Shown here in pieces: positions 45,777 to 57,604 of a stretch of DNA of 64,000 nucleotides. Under the pieces are notes generated by a model. That model made no database searches. It had not been told where the DNA came from and was given only the letters and a program-made list of their open reading frames with translations. Position numbers and translations under genes: made by a program. The stretch comes from Dermacentor variabilis (Eukaryota > Arthropoda > Arachnida > Ixodida > Ixodidae), in assembly GCF_050947875.1 (NCBI RefSeq), contig NC_134574.1, positions 153,054,434 through 153,118,433 on the forward strand, read 5' to 3'. Position 1 is the stretch's first letter. Each line of letters starts with the position of its first letter.

Positions 45777-45962
45777 TCAATTCTGGGGTTTTACGTGCCA
45801 TAACAATCATTCGATTATGAGGCATGCCGTAGTGAGCGACTGCGGATGAATTTTGACCGCTGAGTGTTCTTTAACGCGCACCCAATTCACGGTACACGGG
45901 AGTTCTTGCATTTCACCCCCATCGGAATGCGGCCGCGGTGGCCGGGATTCGATCCGGCTGCC
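45777..45962 (-). mobile_element. Ruka-like SINE fragment
   Basis: Contains GGGGTTTTACGTGCCATAAC, GATTATGAGGCATGCCGTAG, TTCTTTAACGCGCACC and GGCCGGGATTCGATCCGGC on the plus strand, homologous to 53466-53685 and 35009-35279. The tRNA-like head is missing. Confidence 0.75.
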
Positions 45963-46227
45963 TTCTCTCGGGTTTAACAAAACGGGGATAGCAAGCAGTA
46001 CGAGACGTCCTGGAAAACACACACCCTGTGAGGATGGGTATTTGACTTAAGGGGATCCAGGACAAGAGGATGCGCCGCTCGTGCATAAATTACGCGTGCA
46101 CGCGCAGCCGTCCTTCGTTATGCAGCGCCGGGAATCGCGCGAAGAAATTAAGTGGAATCTCCTGGAAGGGGAACTGTCGAAGATATGCGTAAGATTATAT
46201 GGCTATCGGCGTTGGGCGGATTGTATA

Positions 46228-46852
46228 TGTTCGGCAATGTAAAATATATGCATCTCTCGGCTCGTCCTCCTCACGCAAATATAAATAAACGACGCATATA
46301 CTACATCAGCATAACCCTCCTACGAAACATTGTCGTGCATGCGACATTCCGCACAACTCCGACCACCATATAATGCTACGCATATCTAGGACAGTTCTCG
46401 TTCGGCGAAGTTCCGATTAATTTTATTTTCCGTGCGATGTCATTTTTAGCTTCCTGCGAAAACGCATGCATGCATTCCAGAAACGTATTTGCCTCGCTGA
46501 TGGCTCCCCCACCTGACATTCTGATAGGCCTTGTGAAGAGCTGTTTGCGGAGATGACATTTGACGTCAAAGAAAACGTTGACCTTGCTCGCGATTCGCGA
46601 CAAGCACTTTATGCGAAGACATTTCTGTTCTACGGTCAGCTCAGAAATTTCTGCAGACGTATGGTGCTTGGCCTATCCATCGTATATGTATTGTAAACTT
46701 CACGTCATCACCAAACTTCACGTCATCACTACCCTTTCCTTCTCTATAAATCTCTCTCACGTTGTCCGAATTTTTTGTGCAAGTTGCCTTCAATTTCGAT
46801 GTGAGGTAAACGATTATTCATGATCAAAATTAAAGTTGCCAACTTAAATCGT
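46228..46852. repeat. 0.6-kb direct repeat, left copy
   Basis: Homologous in the same orientation to 47186-47752. Shared blocks include ACGCATATACTACAT, ACATTCCGCACAAC, TAATGCTACGCATAT, GCATGCATGCATTCC, TTTGACGTCAAAGAAAACG and GTTGCCAACTTAAA. The minus strand carries SKVNVFFDVKC in both copies, which may be fortuitous. Confidence 0.75.
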
Positions 46853-46857
46853 TTACT

Positions 46858-47132
46858 ACAGGGCTCAAGGTAAAGGGGAGCAGGTTTTCTGCACCGTCCT
46901 CGATGGTGCGCCGAATTTTGCCAAAGAAGAGGTTGACCGGAATTAGCTCTTCGGGCAGATCCTCAAAGATAGGAACCACGGCCAGGAACTTGCTTCTGCA
47001 TTCAGAGTGAAGCTACAGGTCAAGCGAACCGATAGCCTTCCTGGTGCCGCCGATGTTACGAGGGGTTGCCTCGGTCCAGGACGACAGTACGACTGTGGAG
47101 TGTCATCGAAGCACCGCCGAATACTCAGCTTT
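46858..47132 (-). mobile_element. Gypsy-like protease region, copy B (fragment)
   Basis: Homologous to 43566-43830 (GCACCGTCCTCGATGGT, CAAAGA...GTTGACC, GGGGTTGCCTCGGTCCAGGA). It lies exactly between the two 0.6-kb direct repeats. Confidence 0.6.
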
Positions 47133-47185
47133 TTGCATCTTTTTGCATCCGCCTAATTGCATAATACACGTTCACAATACGGTAC

Positions 47186-47752
47186 TCGATCGGTAATGTA
47201 AATACGCGAATCTCGCTCCTCGTACTCCTCACGCATATGTCTAAATAACGCATATACTACATTAGCATAATCATTTCACACATCAATACCGCCCATAACA
47301 CATTCCGCACAACACCGAAAGCCATCTAATGCTACGCATATTTTGGGCAGTTTCCGTTCAGGATGGCTCCGCTTAACCTTACTATGTGTGAGACATCGAG
47401 TTTTAGCGTCCTGCTAAAACCCATGCATGCATTCCCGAAACGTGTTTGCCTTGCTGCTCCCTCCCCAACTGACATTTTCGTGGGCCTTGTGAAGGTCCGT
47501 ATGCGCAAATTACATTTGACGTCAAAGAAAACGTTGACTTTGCTCGCGAACCGTATCATGCTTGACATATGCATTGTATATGCATTTGTGAACTTGAACT
47601 TTGAAACTGGAGCTTCGCGTTATCACTGCCTTTTCTTTCTCTAAATCTGTCTCACGTTTGCGGAATTTTTTTAATGCCTGTTGTTTGCAATTTTAATGTG
47701 TGGTGGACCTTTATTAATGAGCAAAATTGAAGTTGCCAACTTAAAACGTTCG
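47186..47752. repeat. 0.6-kb direct repeat, right copy
   Basis: Second copy of 46228-46852, diverged by many substitutions and small gaps. Confidence 0.75.
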
Positions 47753-47997
47753 CCTTTGTCTTCATACCAAGTTACCTGAGCAATCACTTCTGTTCCCTTC
47801 GATAGCTTTGCGCCAGTGCTCGGTGAAATTTTCTATTCCTTATTGTCACCGAAAGGCCTATAGACACAACGTGCTCTAAATCTGTTGAAGTTCGGCCATT
47901 TACGGACACGTTTCGCTATCTAAAAATCAGCCGCTGTGAAGCAAACGTAAATAATGACCGGACCATAGTCACGGTAATACCCAGTGGTTGTTTATTG

Positions 47998-48592
47998 TAG
48001 CGCAGCTATTAAGCGTCCATTACTGCGTGGAGCGTAGGCGCGCCTCGGCGTCGTCGGCGTAACGGAGCGAACGAGCACAGAGAAGGATGAAAGAGTAATC
48101 GCGCAGCGTAGCGGGGGATCAAAAGCAAAGAGAGCGCGAGGAGGACACTACAGGAGGAGGCTACAGTGAAAGCACGAGGTGGAAAGTGGAAGATGATGGT
48201 GGTGGCAAAAGCGTGAGAAGACAAACGTTTGGAAAAGTGCAGGGCCTCTCTGCTGCGATTATGGCCACGTGATGGCGCCGGAGTCGCGCGTGTCGTCTGT
48301 TCACCGATGGCACGCGGCGAGCGTGTCCAGCGATACTATATATGTGGAAACAAAGCACTGCGTGAGCGGAGGTCTGTTTGCGCCGCCGGTTGCTGTGAAT
48401 CGCGCCCACGCGTCGCCCATGTGCTACATCTCGCGATCTCACGATTAGCGAAGCAGTCGCGCTACACTTCGCTCCGTTTACAGCGCGCCGTACGAGACAG
48501 ATTGTCCGCGCCAGCCAATACATCGCGAGATGAAGACGCGTATAGAGTAACGCTCAAATTTCGCATTAGGGAGTATCGCAATCGTCGGTGAA
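47998..48592 (+). repeat. Abundant dispersed repeat, copy 2
   Basis: Same family and orientation as 7862-8434, with internal differences (for example, 48120-48240 is rearranged). Confidence 0.75.
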
Positions 48593-48603
48593 CTTTTCTT
48601 ACT

Positions 48604-48770
48604 TAAAGGGACAGACAACCGCTCGGAACGTGAATAGAGATAAGCCTGCTGAGGGGAAGATTGCCTATTGTATTGGCTAAAAGATGCCATGCTTTTATCA
48701 CCAAACGTGGATTTATATGCTTAATTCTTCACTAAAATTCGCAACAAATCCCAGGCGGCAAAGACATGAT
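48604..48770 (+). mobile_element. Truncated TTAA-ended TIR element
   Basis: TTAAAGGGACAGACAACCGC at 48604 resembles the ends of the TTAA MITEs. No matching right end is found before the next repeats, so the right part is lost. Confidence 0.35.
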
Positions 48771-48788
48771 GCATAAGAGGTGAAGATG

Positions 48789-49131
48789 CATTCGGGCACT
48801 GGTACTGGCGGCGGATACGTGGAACGGCAGCTAAAGAAACTTCGCTCACTTTTGCAGAGCGCGAAATAACGTCCCACCGTCGAAGTGCCAGCATGTCTGG
48901 GTTTCTACCGAGGAATCTACAGAAGCAAGGTTTTTGGTCGACCAAACACCGCATTACTGCTGGAAGCCCCCTCTTCTCTTTTTGGAAGCGCCAAAGCACC
49001 ACGTGACCTATTGCTGCCCCCATATAACCAGCTTTAAACGCCTACTGCATATCGAGCTTCGCATTCGGGCAGTGGTGGCGGCGGCGGATACGTGGAACGG
49101 CAGCCAAAGAAACCTTGCTCACTTTTGCAGG
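48789..49131. repeat. Direct duplication of about 70 bp
   Basis: 48789-48858 and 49061-49131 share GCATTCGGGCA, GGCGGCGGATACGTGGAACG and CTCACTTTTGCAG; 200 bases lie between. Confidence 0.8.
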
Positions 49132-49222
49132 TTAGTTCGCAGTTACTCTTGCAAATTTTTTAGCCCCTCTACCCGTCCCTACTTCTTTTGCTGCTGGCCC
49201 TACTGCCCGAGCAAGTGTTTTC

Positions 49223-49453
<231 letters not shown>

Positions 49454-49469
49454 TGCGTGTACTAGCGTA

Positions 49470-52400
49470 GTATGGAAACCTCCTGTGGAGCGACATCTTT
49501 TTTTCGATTTGTGCAACCTGTGCATTGCGATGAGAGCCGATATTTGCGAATCATGTCTAGCATATTTTGAGGTATTAGCGGCTGATGACAAAATATAGCA
49601 CGTGCGGAGTGCGATCTACGTTATAATCTGGGAAAGTCCTCGGGTGTTCGAGAGCGGTGTTGGAGAGCCAAAATCAAGTGTGAGACATGTCGCGGGACAG
49701 CGTCTAGCAGCGCTGACACTGTTCGGTAGCGGGATAGTAATGTGCACCTAGCTTTGAGCAGGCAGCTGGCGGACATAAGTAGAACGATTGCTGCGCTTAC
49801 AGTGAAGGTTGATCAGATATCGAGTCTTAAAATTGCAGTGAGCAGTATTGAGGCGTCTGTGCAGCACATGTCTGATAGGTATGATAAGCACACGGAAGCT
49901 TCAAATAAACACGATAAGCAAATTGAAACCCTGCAGAAGAGAGTTGATACTTTCGAAGCAGCTAATGACAAAGGAAGAATTGCAGAGTCACGCAATGAGC
50001 AGCACAAAACAAAACATGGAACTTCATGGCTTGCCTGAAACTGAGCGCGAAGGTCTAATGGAGAAAGACAGTGATCTCGCTATCAAGCTTGGTCTGCCGC
50101 TGCTTACAAAGACGGATGATTGATGGGCTGCACCGTATTCCCTCTAGTTCAGACAGAATTCCTGTAGTGCTCATCAGGTTCTGCAAACAGTCCCCAAAAG
50201 CACAGTGAATTGCCTAGCGTAGCACTGTCAAGCAATGCAATAAATCTATTAAATTTTTTGACAACTGTGCAAAACAAGAAGCTATTGTGGCTCGCGAAGG
50301 CAAGGGCCGCTCAGGCACACTACACGTTTGTCTGGACCAAGGAAGGGAAGATATTTGCTCGAAAAAAACTAACTACTCGCGCGATTCGCATTAACAATGT
50401 GAATGATTTAGTCAAGATTGTCTAGAACGGTGTGTCTGTGTTTATGTTTTCCCTTTGAAAAGAAGTTTAACTATGGCCTATTTTTCTGCTTATTCATTTC
50501 AAGAACTGCTAAAAACATCTGGATATGGTACAAACAATAGCCTATCCTTTCATCACTCAGATGCGCAAAGCCTAAGAAACAAGCGCGAGGAGGTCGAGGC
50601 AGAAATAGAACGGATGATCTACACCTTCAATTTCCTCGCTTAGCTGAGACATGGTATCGCTCGGGCGAAGGCGTCTTTCAATTTTCTGCCTACAAACATA
50701 TAACTAAATTCAGATTAGATAAACAAGGTGGTTTTGTTACTCTATACATGCGCAAAAGCCTATATTTTGACATCCAGGCTGATTGCGCGGGTATTTTTGA
50801 TGATTTCGAGTCTGTTAGTGTACTACACAGGAACATCTTTATCGTTATGTTGTACCGCCCCCCCTCCCCCCCCCCCACAAGGAAACACAGGTGCCTTTCT
50901 TCAGTTTATTGGGTCATTCTTAGAAAATGCGAATTTAAATAAATGGTGAGTTATTCCGACTGGTAATTTTAATACTTACATTATGGTTAGACCTCCTGTT
51001 CAAGTGGCCTTAACTGAAATGATGCTTTATATGGCCGTGCTAACATTATTGAGTCGCCAACACGAGTAAATAAATTGTCAGCAACAACAATAGATTTGTA
51101 TTACACAAACTTCTCTCGTGACGCAATCCTTTCTGGAGTATTTTCCTCGAGTCTAAGCGACCAGTTACCGCTCTTTGTATTTTTATCTTTCAGTAAGAAA
51201 CGAACCACTCCTTTTTACTCACGTAGAACCAGTGATTCTAATAATATGGCAATCTTCTATGAATTCATGACAACAACAAATTAGGCTGTGTTTACGGTGC
51301 AACTGACACAAATGAAGCCTACGATAATTTCATAGGAAAAATTATTTACCATTATAATGTCGTTTTTCCTGTGGTAGTGATTAGAAAGCACAAAGACTCG
51401 GAAAGATTGGATAACTAAGGCTCTTTTCGTAATAATGAATAAGAAAAACCTTGTGCTCTTTGATTTCCTTACGCAAGAAGTACCGAGATGTTAGCCGAGT
51501 ACAAAAAGTTTCGTATTGCATTAAACAGAGATTTAAAGAAAGCGAAGTCATGCTTTTACAGAAATAAGTTCTCGCACATAGGGAACAACCCTAAGCAGAT
51601 CTGGGGAAAAATTCAAACTCTCAGAGGTAACAAGAGCAACACTACACCTCTTGAAATGCTGATAACTGTTTTTTCTTTATACTGGAGTTGCGTTAGCAAA
51701 CAAATTTAATGCGCATTTCCTGGAAGCAGGCAAATATACACCGTCAAGGCCCTTCCCAAATAATACCTCCCTTACGTCTACACGCACACGTCAAATTCTG
51801 ACTCGATACTTCTGACACCAACAACAGAGGTAGGAATTACGACCATTATTGGTTCTCTAAGAAATACGTATGCTCCTGGGGATGGTGACCTTTCGCCATT
51901 GCCAATTAAACATTCTGTTGGATGCCTCATAGGACCGTTATCTTGCGTATTTAATCAGATTGTTATTGGAGTGTTCCCGGACAGACCAAAAGTAGCCCGT
52001 GTTACTGATGTTTCCAAATGCGGAAGAAAAACAGAATTCGGCAATTACCGGCCAATTTCAGTTCTGCCACTTTATCTAAGGTTGCTGAAAGTATAATTTA
52101 CACGCCTGTTTTTGGCTTCTTTTCCTCCAAGAATGTGACAAGTGATCATCAGTGTGGCTTCCAACCCGACAAGTAGACTGAGACCGCCTTACATTATATA
52201 AAAAATGTCTTCATTCAAAACACTGGAATGAAACTTTTTGCTACTGGTCTCTTTCTTGACTTCAGCAAAACGTTTGATTCGGTCCAACATGATAGTCTAC
52301 TAACAAAATTAGAAATTGATGGCATTCGTGGCATCTCTGAACATCTAATGGAAAGCTATCTGACAGGAAGACAACAGTACACAAGGCTACATAACAACAC

Positions 52401-53430
52401 TTGCTCTGACCATGGAACATTAAAGTATGGTGTACCTCAGGGATCCATATTAGGACCTCCCCTATTCACTACGTATGTAAATGACATCATAAACATTTCT
52501 TCAACTTCGAACTTCTTTTCTGGCTCCGACCTAAAAACTTGAGCAGCAAGCGAATATGTGGCTTGACAAGTGATATGCTTGGCTGATTGTAAATCAGTTG
52601 ACATTAAACGTTAAAAAAAAGTAATTTCATACTATTCCACGCGAAAAAACAAAGCAATAAAGCGCAACCAAAAGCTCTATTTCGTTGATCAAGAAATCGC
52701 ACGTAATAGTAATTGCAAGCTTCTGGTTGTACACTTCCGCAACGATATGAGCTGGTCTGATCACGTCACTCCTGTCTAAATGAAAATGTCTCGGTCGATA
52801 GGTGCTATTATCTGCCTTAATCATCTTCTTCCATATTCTGAAGCAAACCAGCTATGCTTTTCACTTGTTCATTCGCACCTCACATACAACAACTTAATTT
52901 GGGGCACGTGTAATAAGACCGATGCAAAAAAATTTATAAACATGCAACAAGCAGCATTGAAACTATTAACGAGAAGGCAAGGTAGCCATACTAAGTTATT
53001 CTGTTTTTCACGCAATGCCTTTTACCGAGTGCTACAAGTTCAAATTAATGGTCCTTATCTATCATCGTATCAAGCAATACTTTTTTTTTTCATTCAGCAA
53101 TATGCACCTAAGCCGTGACATTCACTATAACTTACGAACAATTTCACTTCTTCCGATTAGACCGAGAACAAATTATGGCACTCAATCACTAGATCATCAA
53201 ATATTAGAAATATGTAATGTAGTGGAAACTGCACAATTGAGCAGATCTGTATACCATTTTAAAAAGAAAGTAAGATTACTTTTTCACCCAGGTTTAAGGG
53301 TTCTTGTGTTTTTTCTTAGTGTATTTTTCTGCGTGTGCTCGTGTCTTACCACCTGCGATGTCTACCTCTGTTTAGTTAAGTGTACTGCAATACACTCCAC
53401 ATGTAACGTTATGCACATCGTTTAGTCTTA
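49470..53430 (+). mobile_element. CR1-type LINE, long but broken (ORF1, endonuclease, RT)
   Basis: ORF1 starts with a cysteine-rich zinc-finger-like block at about 49530-49700 (ICESCLAYFE, then in another frame AECDLRYNLGKSSG and KIKCETCRG). A coiled coil follows (49742-49980), then a C-terminal domain (ELHGLPETE, KKLLWLAKARAA; to 50425). The endonuclease spans about 50540-51200: FHHSDAQSLRNKREE, TETWYRSGE-like, VIPTGNFN for GDFN and LSDQLPLFVF for SDHLPVF. An RT linker is at 51290-51710. RT is at 51840-52560 (NYRPISVLP, LFLDFSKTFDSVQH, YGVPQGSILGPPLF). The thumb and C-terminus run to about 53330 (RPRTNYGTQSL). There are many stops and frameshifts, and the YADD motif is lost. Confidence 0.8.
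49742..50425 (+). pseudogene. CR1-type ORF1, coiled coil and C-terminal domain
   Basis: The first segment (to 50038) is a heptad-rich coiled coil (HMSDRYDKHTEASNKHDKQI, ETLQKRVDTFEAAND). After a frameshift come MELHGLPETEREG and KLGLPLLTKTDD. The last piece (50210-50425) has NKKLLWLAKARAAQAHYTF and TTRAIRINNVNDL. In CR1-group LINEs ORF1 binds RNA as a multimer. Two frameshifts break it here. Confidence 0.65.
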
Positions 53431-53465
53431 CATGAAAATTTTCTTGAAGTATTCACCTTTTGATT

Positions 53466-53685
53466 CAAAGAAATTAAATTATGGGGTTTTACGTGCCAAA
53501 ACCACTCTCTGATTATGAGGCACGCTGTAGTGGAGGACTCCGAAAATTTTGACCACCCGGGGTTCTTTAACGTCCACCTAAATATAAGTACACGGGTGTT
53601 TTCGCATTTCGCCTCCATCGAAATGCGGCCGCCGTGGCCGGGATTCGATCCCGCGGCCTCGTGCTCAGCAGCCCAACACCATACA
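53466..53685 (-). mobile_element. Ruka-like SINE with 9-bp target-site duplication
   Basis: The body contains TTTTACGTGCCAAAACCAC, TTCTTTAACGTCCACC and GGCCGGGATTCGATCCCGCG. CTTTTGATT flanks it on both sides (53457-53465 and 53686-53694). The tRNA-like A-box end is missing, so it is 5'-truncated on the minus strand. It lies just after the CR1-type LINE. Confidence 0.8.
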
Positions 53686-53694
53686 CTTTTGATT

Positions 53695-54700
53695 TGCTTA
53701 TGTTCATTGATTATATACGTAACACAAGATAGAATTAGTTGTATTTTATTACATTAATTGCGAAGGTTTGCATGTAATTGGTAAATGTTTTTGATGAATT
53801 TATACATGCGATATATTTCAAATCAGCTGTTGCTGAACGTTTCTTTGCCGACCTCACTGCTGACCCGTATTTTTACGAACCGGGGTGCAGGCCTACTCAG
53901 GAAACATGCTTTGTCTGCTTCCTTTTGCCTGATCTCGTTGGCATGATAATCGCCGGCATCTCTTCGATCACGTGACGTTGTAATAGTCTACGCAGTTCCT
54001 GGTCTTACTAGTATTGAAATGTAGCACACTTTTTGCGGTTATAACTCTTTATAACTTACAATGTGCAGACAGGCCTTCGTTTGCAGTTAACATAAAATGG
54101 CGCTGCCTTCTCTTTTTGGATCAGTTGGCTTCGTCTATCGACAGAACAATGACGACGCATGCCAGCCAGCCATAACATAGGCGTGTACTTGGGGGAAAAC
54201 GCAGTACAAATACCAGAAAGGTCGGTATAACAACGTAAACTTATTGCACCAGCCTTGTGTTACAAATGTGGTTTGAAAGGTCTAAGTGTAGGTGGTTAAC
54301 CACAGTTGCACTCACTCCTATGAAAGCAAAACAATGGGCGGCTTTCACAATTTAGGAGGCGGACTACCATATCGCTCACACTTCTCAGCGTTTCTGGAGG
54401 AGGGACTCATACTTTCTTTAGAGGCTACTCCTCAGATCGAAAAATTCGGCGTACAAAATCGAGCAACTAAGATGTCATATAGACATTCATGCACAAACGC
54501 TTGAAAACTATAGCCAAGTTTGCTTTCTTTACTAGCACTATGTTCAGCGAAACTGTAATACACTGGTCCTCACGCGCTCGTCTGTATGTGCGATGCTCAT
54601 CTACCCGGTTTGACAGGATATCCGGAGTTTGCTTTGCGGTTCCTTTTCATGAACCAATAAGTTTCTCGGTCAGATAACCTGCAACGTGCGACCTTCATCT
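53695..54700. other. No recognised feature
   Basis: AT-rich intergenic sequence with short unassigned frames. Confidence 0.4.
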
Positions 54701-54896
54701 ATCTACAACACATTGAACCGCTTGTCACTGCAGAATGATTTTTTGACATCTTTATTTCAGAGTAGCGAGAGGGATAAAAGGCTCCTGGAAGAGTTTGAAA
54801 CTAGGAGTTATGTCTGCCGTTACGTAACGTACGAAAGCAGTTTCCGAGGTTCTTGGCTATGTTACGGGGCGGAGACAAACGTTCTCGCTCGCCTAC

Positions 54897-55025
54897 ATGG
54901 CGAGTACCAATGGTACGGCAGAGGCACCCAGCTACCTCACCGCGATGGCCCTCTGCTGCACGGCGTTGCGGTGCCTCGGCTTCTGTATGGACTTCCTCTG
55001 GCGGAGCGAAGAGGCAGATTAACAA
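54897..55025 (+). CDS. Possible 42-residue small membrane protein or first exon
   Basis: It starts ATGGCGAGTACCAATGG. The product has one hydrophobic stretch (SYLTAMALCCTALRCLGF) and ends in a charged RSEEAD before TAA. The stretch is GC-rich with high third-position GC, unlike its AT-rich surroundings, and a TATA-like GATAAAAGG lies about 125 bases upstream. The -3 position of the start is T, a poor Kozak context, and overlapping frames are also open. No family is recognised. Confidence 0.25.
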
Positions 55026-55446
55026 AACACGGAAAAGCAGCGCCGCCTGCCCGACTACCGGATGACACTAGCATATACCCTATACCTGCCTCCACTGCTG
55101 AAGGGACTTTTGCAGAACAACAATGACTTTCGATGAATCCGTATGCGCCTAGCCCTTTGTTTCCTTTATAGCGTAGCGGAGATTGACCAGCGCAGACGTT
55201 TATTGGAAAGCATGTTGAAATGCGTGTAGGCGCTGGTGGCGACTTCTTGCGGCGCCGGGATCAACTATGACACGCAAGTGCTTTTGTTTCGAGCAGCTGT
55301 TTTCTAAGAAAAAAAAAACAAATATTTCCCGGTGATTGCATGCCGCTGTAAAAACGTTTGTAGACCAAACAAGTGGAATACTTTCAACATAGACAAAACC
55401 AGTTCGGCAAGCTCTGTCGCCAGCAGTTATATTAACCACGTCTATG

Positions 55447-55917
55447 TCATACCAGGCAAAATCGGTTTAGGTCCTCTGTTATAAACCATTTTCTTTTTTT
55501 ACTATGTGGCTGTGAGGTCGAACTCGTAAAGCCTCCGCCGCTAAGTGAAGGAATGTAAGGTGAACCTGGGTTATAGTAAACCACACATCTGAAATAATAA
55601 TTCTGATTACGTTTAAGTTGAGCATGCCGGAAAATGATGTTATTAACGCCAGACATAACCACATTGACATTCAAGGGAGAATGTTTATTCAACGAAATAC
55701 AAAGGCGCTTATAAAACGGATCGGTGGACTTCTGCTGGTGCTCATGCGTTGCAAGGCGATTTTTCCTCTCTATTACCCTAAAACATAGAATAAAGCGTCG
55801 ACGCGACTGCGGGCCCACAGTTGTCTCAATCGAAGGCCAAAAGAAGAGGTGCTCACGAAAGGGCGAAAGAGGACTTCCTTCCCGCCATCTCAGATGATAC
55901 GTGTGGAGCCAACGCAA
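55447..55917 (-). CDS. Unassigned 156-residue open frame
   Basis: The product starts MRWLHTYHLRWREGS and includes VNVVMSGVNNIIFRH and NQNYYFRCVVYYNPG; it has several cysteines but no recognised motif. The length is above chance for this composition but not proof of a gene. There are no clear neighbours. Confidence 0.25.
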   Translation of the reverse strand: MRWLHTYHLRWREGSPLSPFREHLFFWPSIETTVGPQSRRRFILCFRVIERKNRLATHEHQQKSTDPFYKRLCISLNKHSPLNVNVVMSGVNNIIFRHAQLKRNQNYYFRCVVYYNPGSPYIPSLSGGGFTSSTSQPHSKKRKWFITEDLNRFCLV

Positions 55918-55919
55918 AG

Positions 55920-57600
55920 ATCATTGACGTAGAAATGAAGTCAACATGAAGCCGTCGAAGTCTTGATTTCAAATGACGTTGATATTTGATCTCATAGGAA
56001 CGCTAGCAGCGTTATAAGCACAGCGGTCAAAGGGCTAATATCAAACGGTGCGTAGAATCTTTTTGCAACGGATCATTGGAGTCGCCCTGGGCTTGCTAAA
56101 TGCGTGGCACTGTACAATATGTCAACTGTCCACCCACGAGCACAATAACGCTTATGGCGCTTAGCAAATCTCAAAATTTTCACGACAGTGTCGTGCACCA
56201 CAAACTCAAAAAAATTTTTTTTCATCAATAGATCAATATTGTGCAATTTTCAGGCAAAGAAATCAATCTCAACGCTTATTATTACTTATGCTACTTTCCT
56301 TAGAATTAATAAGCGCTGATATTAAAACTACGTTTCACACCTCGAACACTGTCGCTCCTATCGCAATAGTACACAAAGTCGGGCGAGTTAGTGCAACTTC
56401 ATGTTTGGGAAGCATCAGAGCTGTCGGCGCTTTTTTAATCCTCTTTTTTTCTTCCTCGTCTCGGTAGCGCTGCTGCTTGTCAAATGTGAACGCTCCTACT
56501 GCATTCAGGTGGCTTGAACGAGATTTTCTCCATCATAAACATAAGAAGAAATAATGCAAGAAAACGTTTACAACGTTGCAGAACTCGTGCGGTGAGGCAC
56601 ACCGCATCAGCTGTTGCGAACTCGAATATCCCACAGAAATTATTCAACTCTACTGCATTTGACCAGGCGTGCTACCTTGACGGACGCAGAGCAACGGTTT
56701 CCGCCTATTTGCACTTGAGACCCAACCTGTGATTTCTTGCATGCCGTATGTTCTTTACATGAAATTGGTAAGGGACTTCTAAAAACACAAGAAAATGAAA
56801 TTTCCAGCCTGCGCCACTAAAGTACACTAGAGTGTGGATTTGACAGACGTGATCGCGCACGTGAACAAAGTTATTCCGAACATTGCTTATCCTAATACTT
56901 CTCTTGTATAATTACGCAAATAGGCTCGCCACTGTGCCCTGCGTGCAATGTGAGAAACGGCATAACACACCTAATCGGCAATTTAAACTTCTTTGCAGAC
57001 CATAAGACCATACTGATGTTGGTACTCAATGTCCCTCAAGCGTTACTCTTTATATTACAACATGTAGTTGGACCGTGAACTAGTGTCCCCTGTGCGTCCC
57101 ATGTTAAGCAGACGCTTTTAACTTTTAACGAGACGGAAGACTCAACGAAATACTTTGTAGCTTGTGCGGTGTGTGCATTATGTGTCGTAAGTAAAGTGTC
57201 GTTTGCTGCATGCTCTTGCACTAAAACTGGGAGATATCTGGAGTTCTGCGCAAGCCCCTTCGTTTGGAGAAACCTGCAGATATCCATATACATCCGTAGA
57301 TGTAGTAATTCCTACGTATGGGCTCATTCTATCGCCGGTATCCGCGTGCAGGTGACGAAGCCGAAGCATCCGGTGTCGTTGGACGAGATCAAAGCCTGCG
57401 TCGGTGGTCTTCTGCGCTCAGCTGCTCACTTCTTGCTCATGGATTTCTCGTGTCACTACGTGTACGGGCAAACCGCGGTGGCTCGCCTGTAATAGACACG
57501 AACGACAAAATTATACGTTCGAAGGGAAGGGACGATAACCCTTTGACCTCTTGCGGTATGCCGATTTTGTTCGGTGTTCATTTGCACGCGTTCATTTGTA
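55920..57600. other. No recognised feature
   Basis: Short open frames on both strands without family resemblance. Confidence 0.4.
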
Positions 57601-57604
57601 GTGT

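Noticed and set aside
46376..46603. Minus-strand frame with SKVNVFFDVKC, also present at 47332-47574
   Set aside because: It lies in the 0.6-kb direct repeat; conservation is no better in the frame than outside it, so it is not called a gene.
57169..57492. Cysteine-containing plus-strand frame considered as a secreted protein
   Set aside because: No family spacing, no signal peptide and no splice support.
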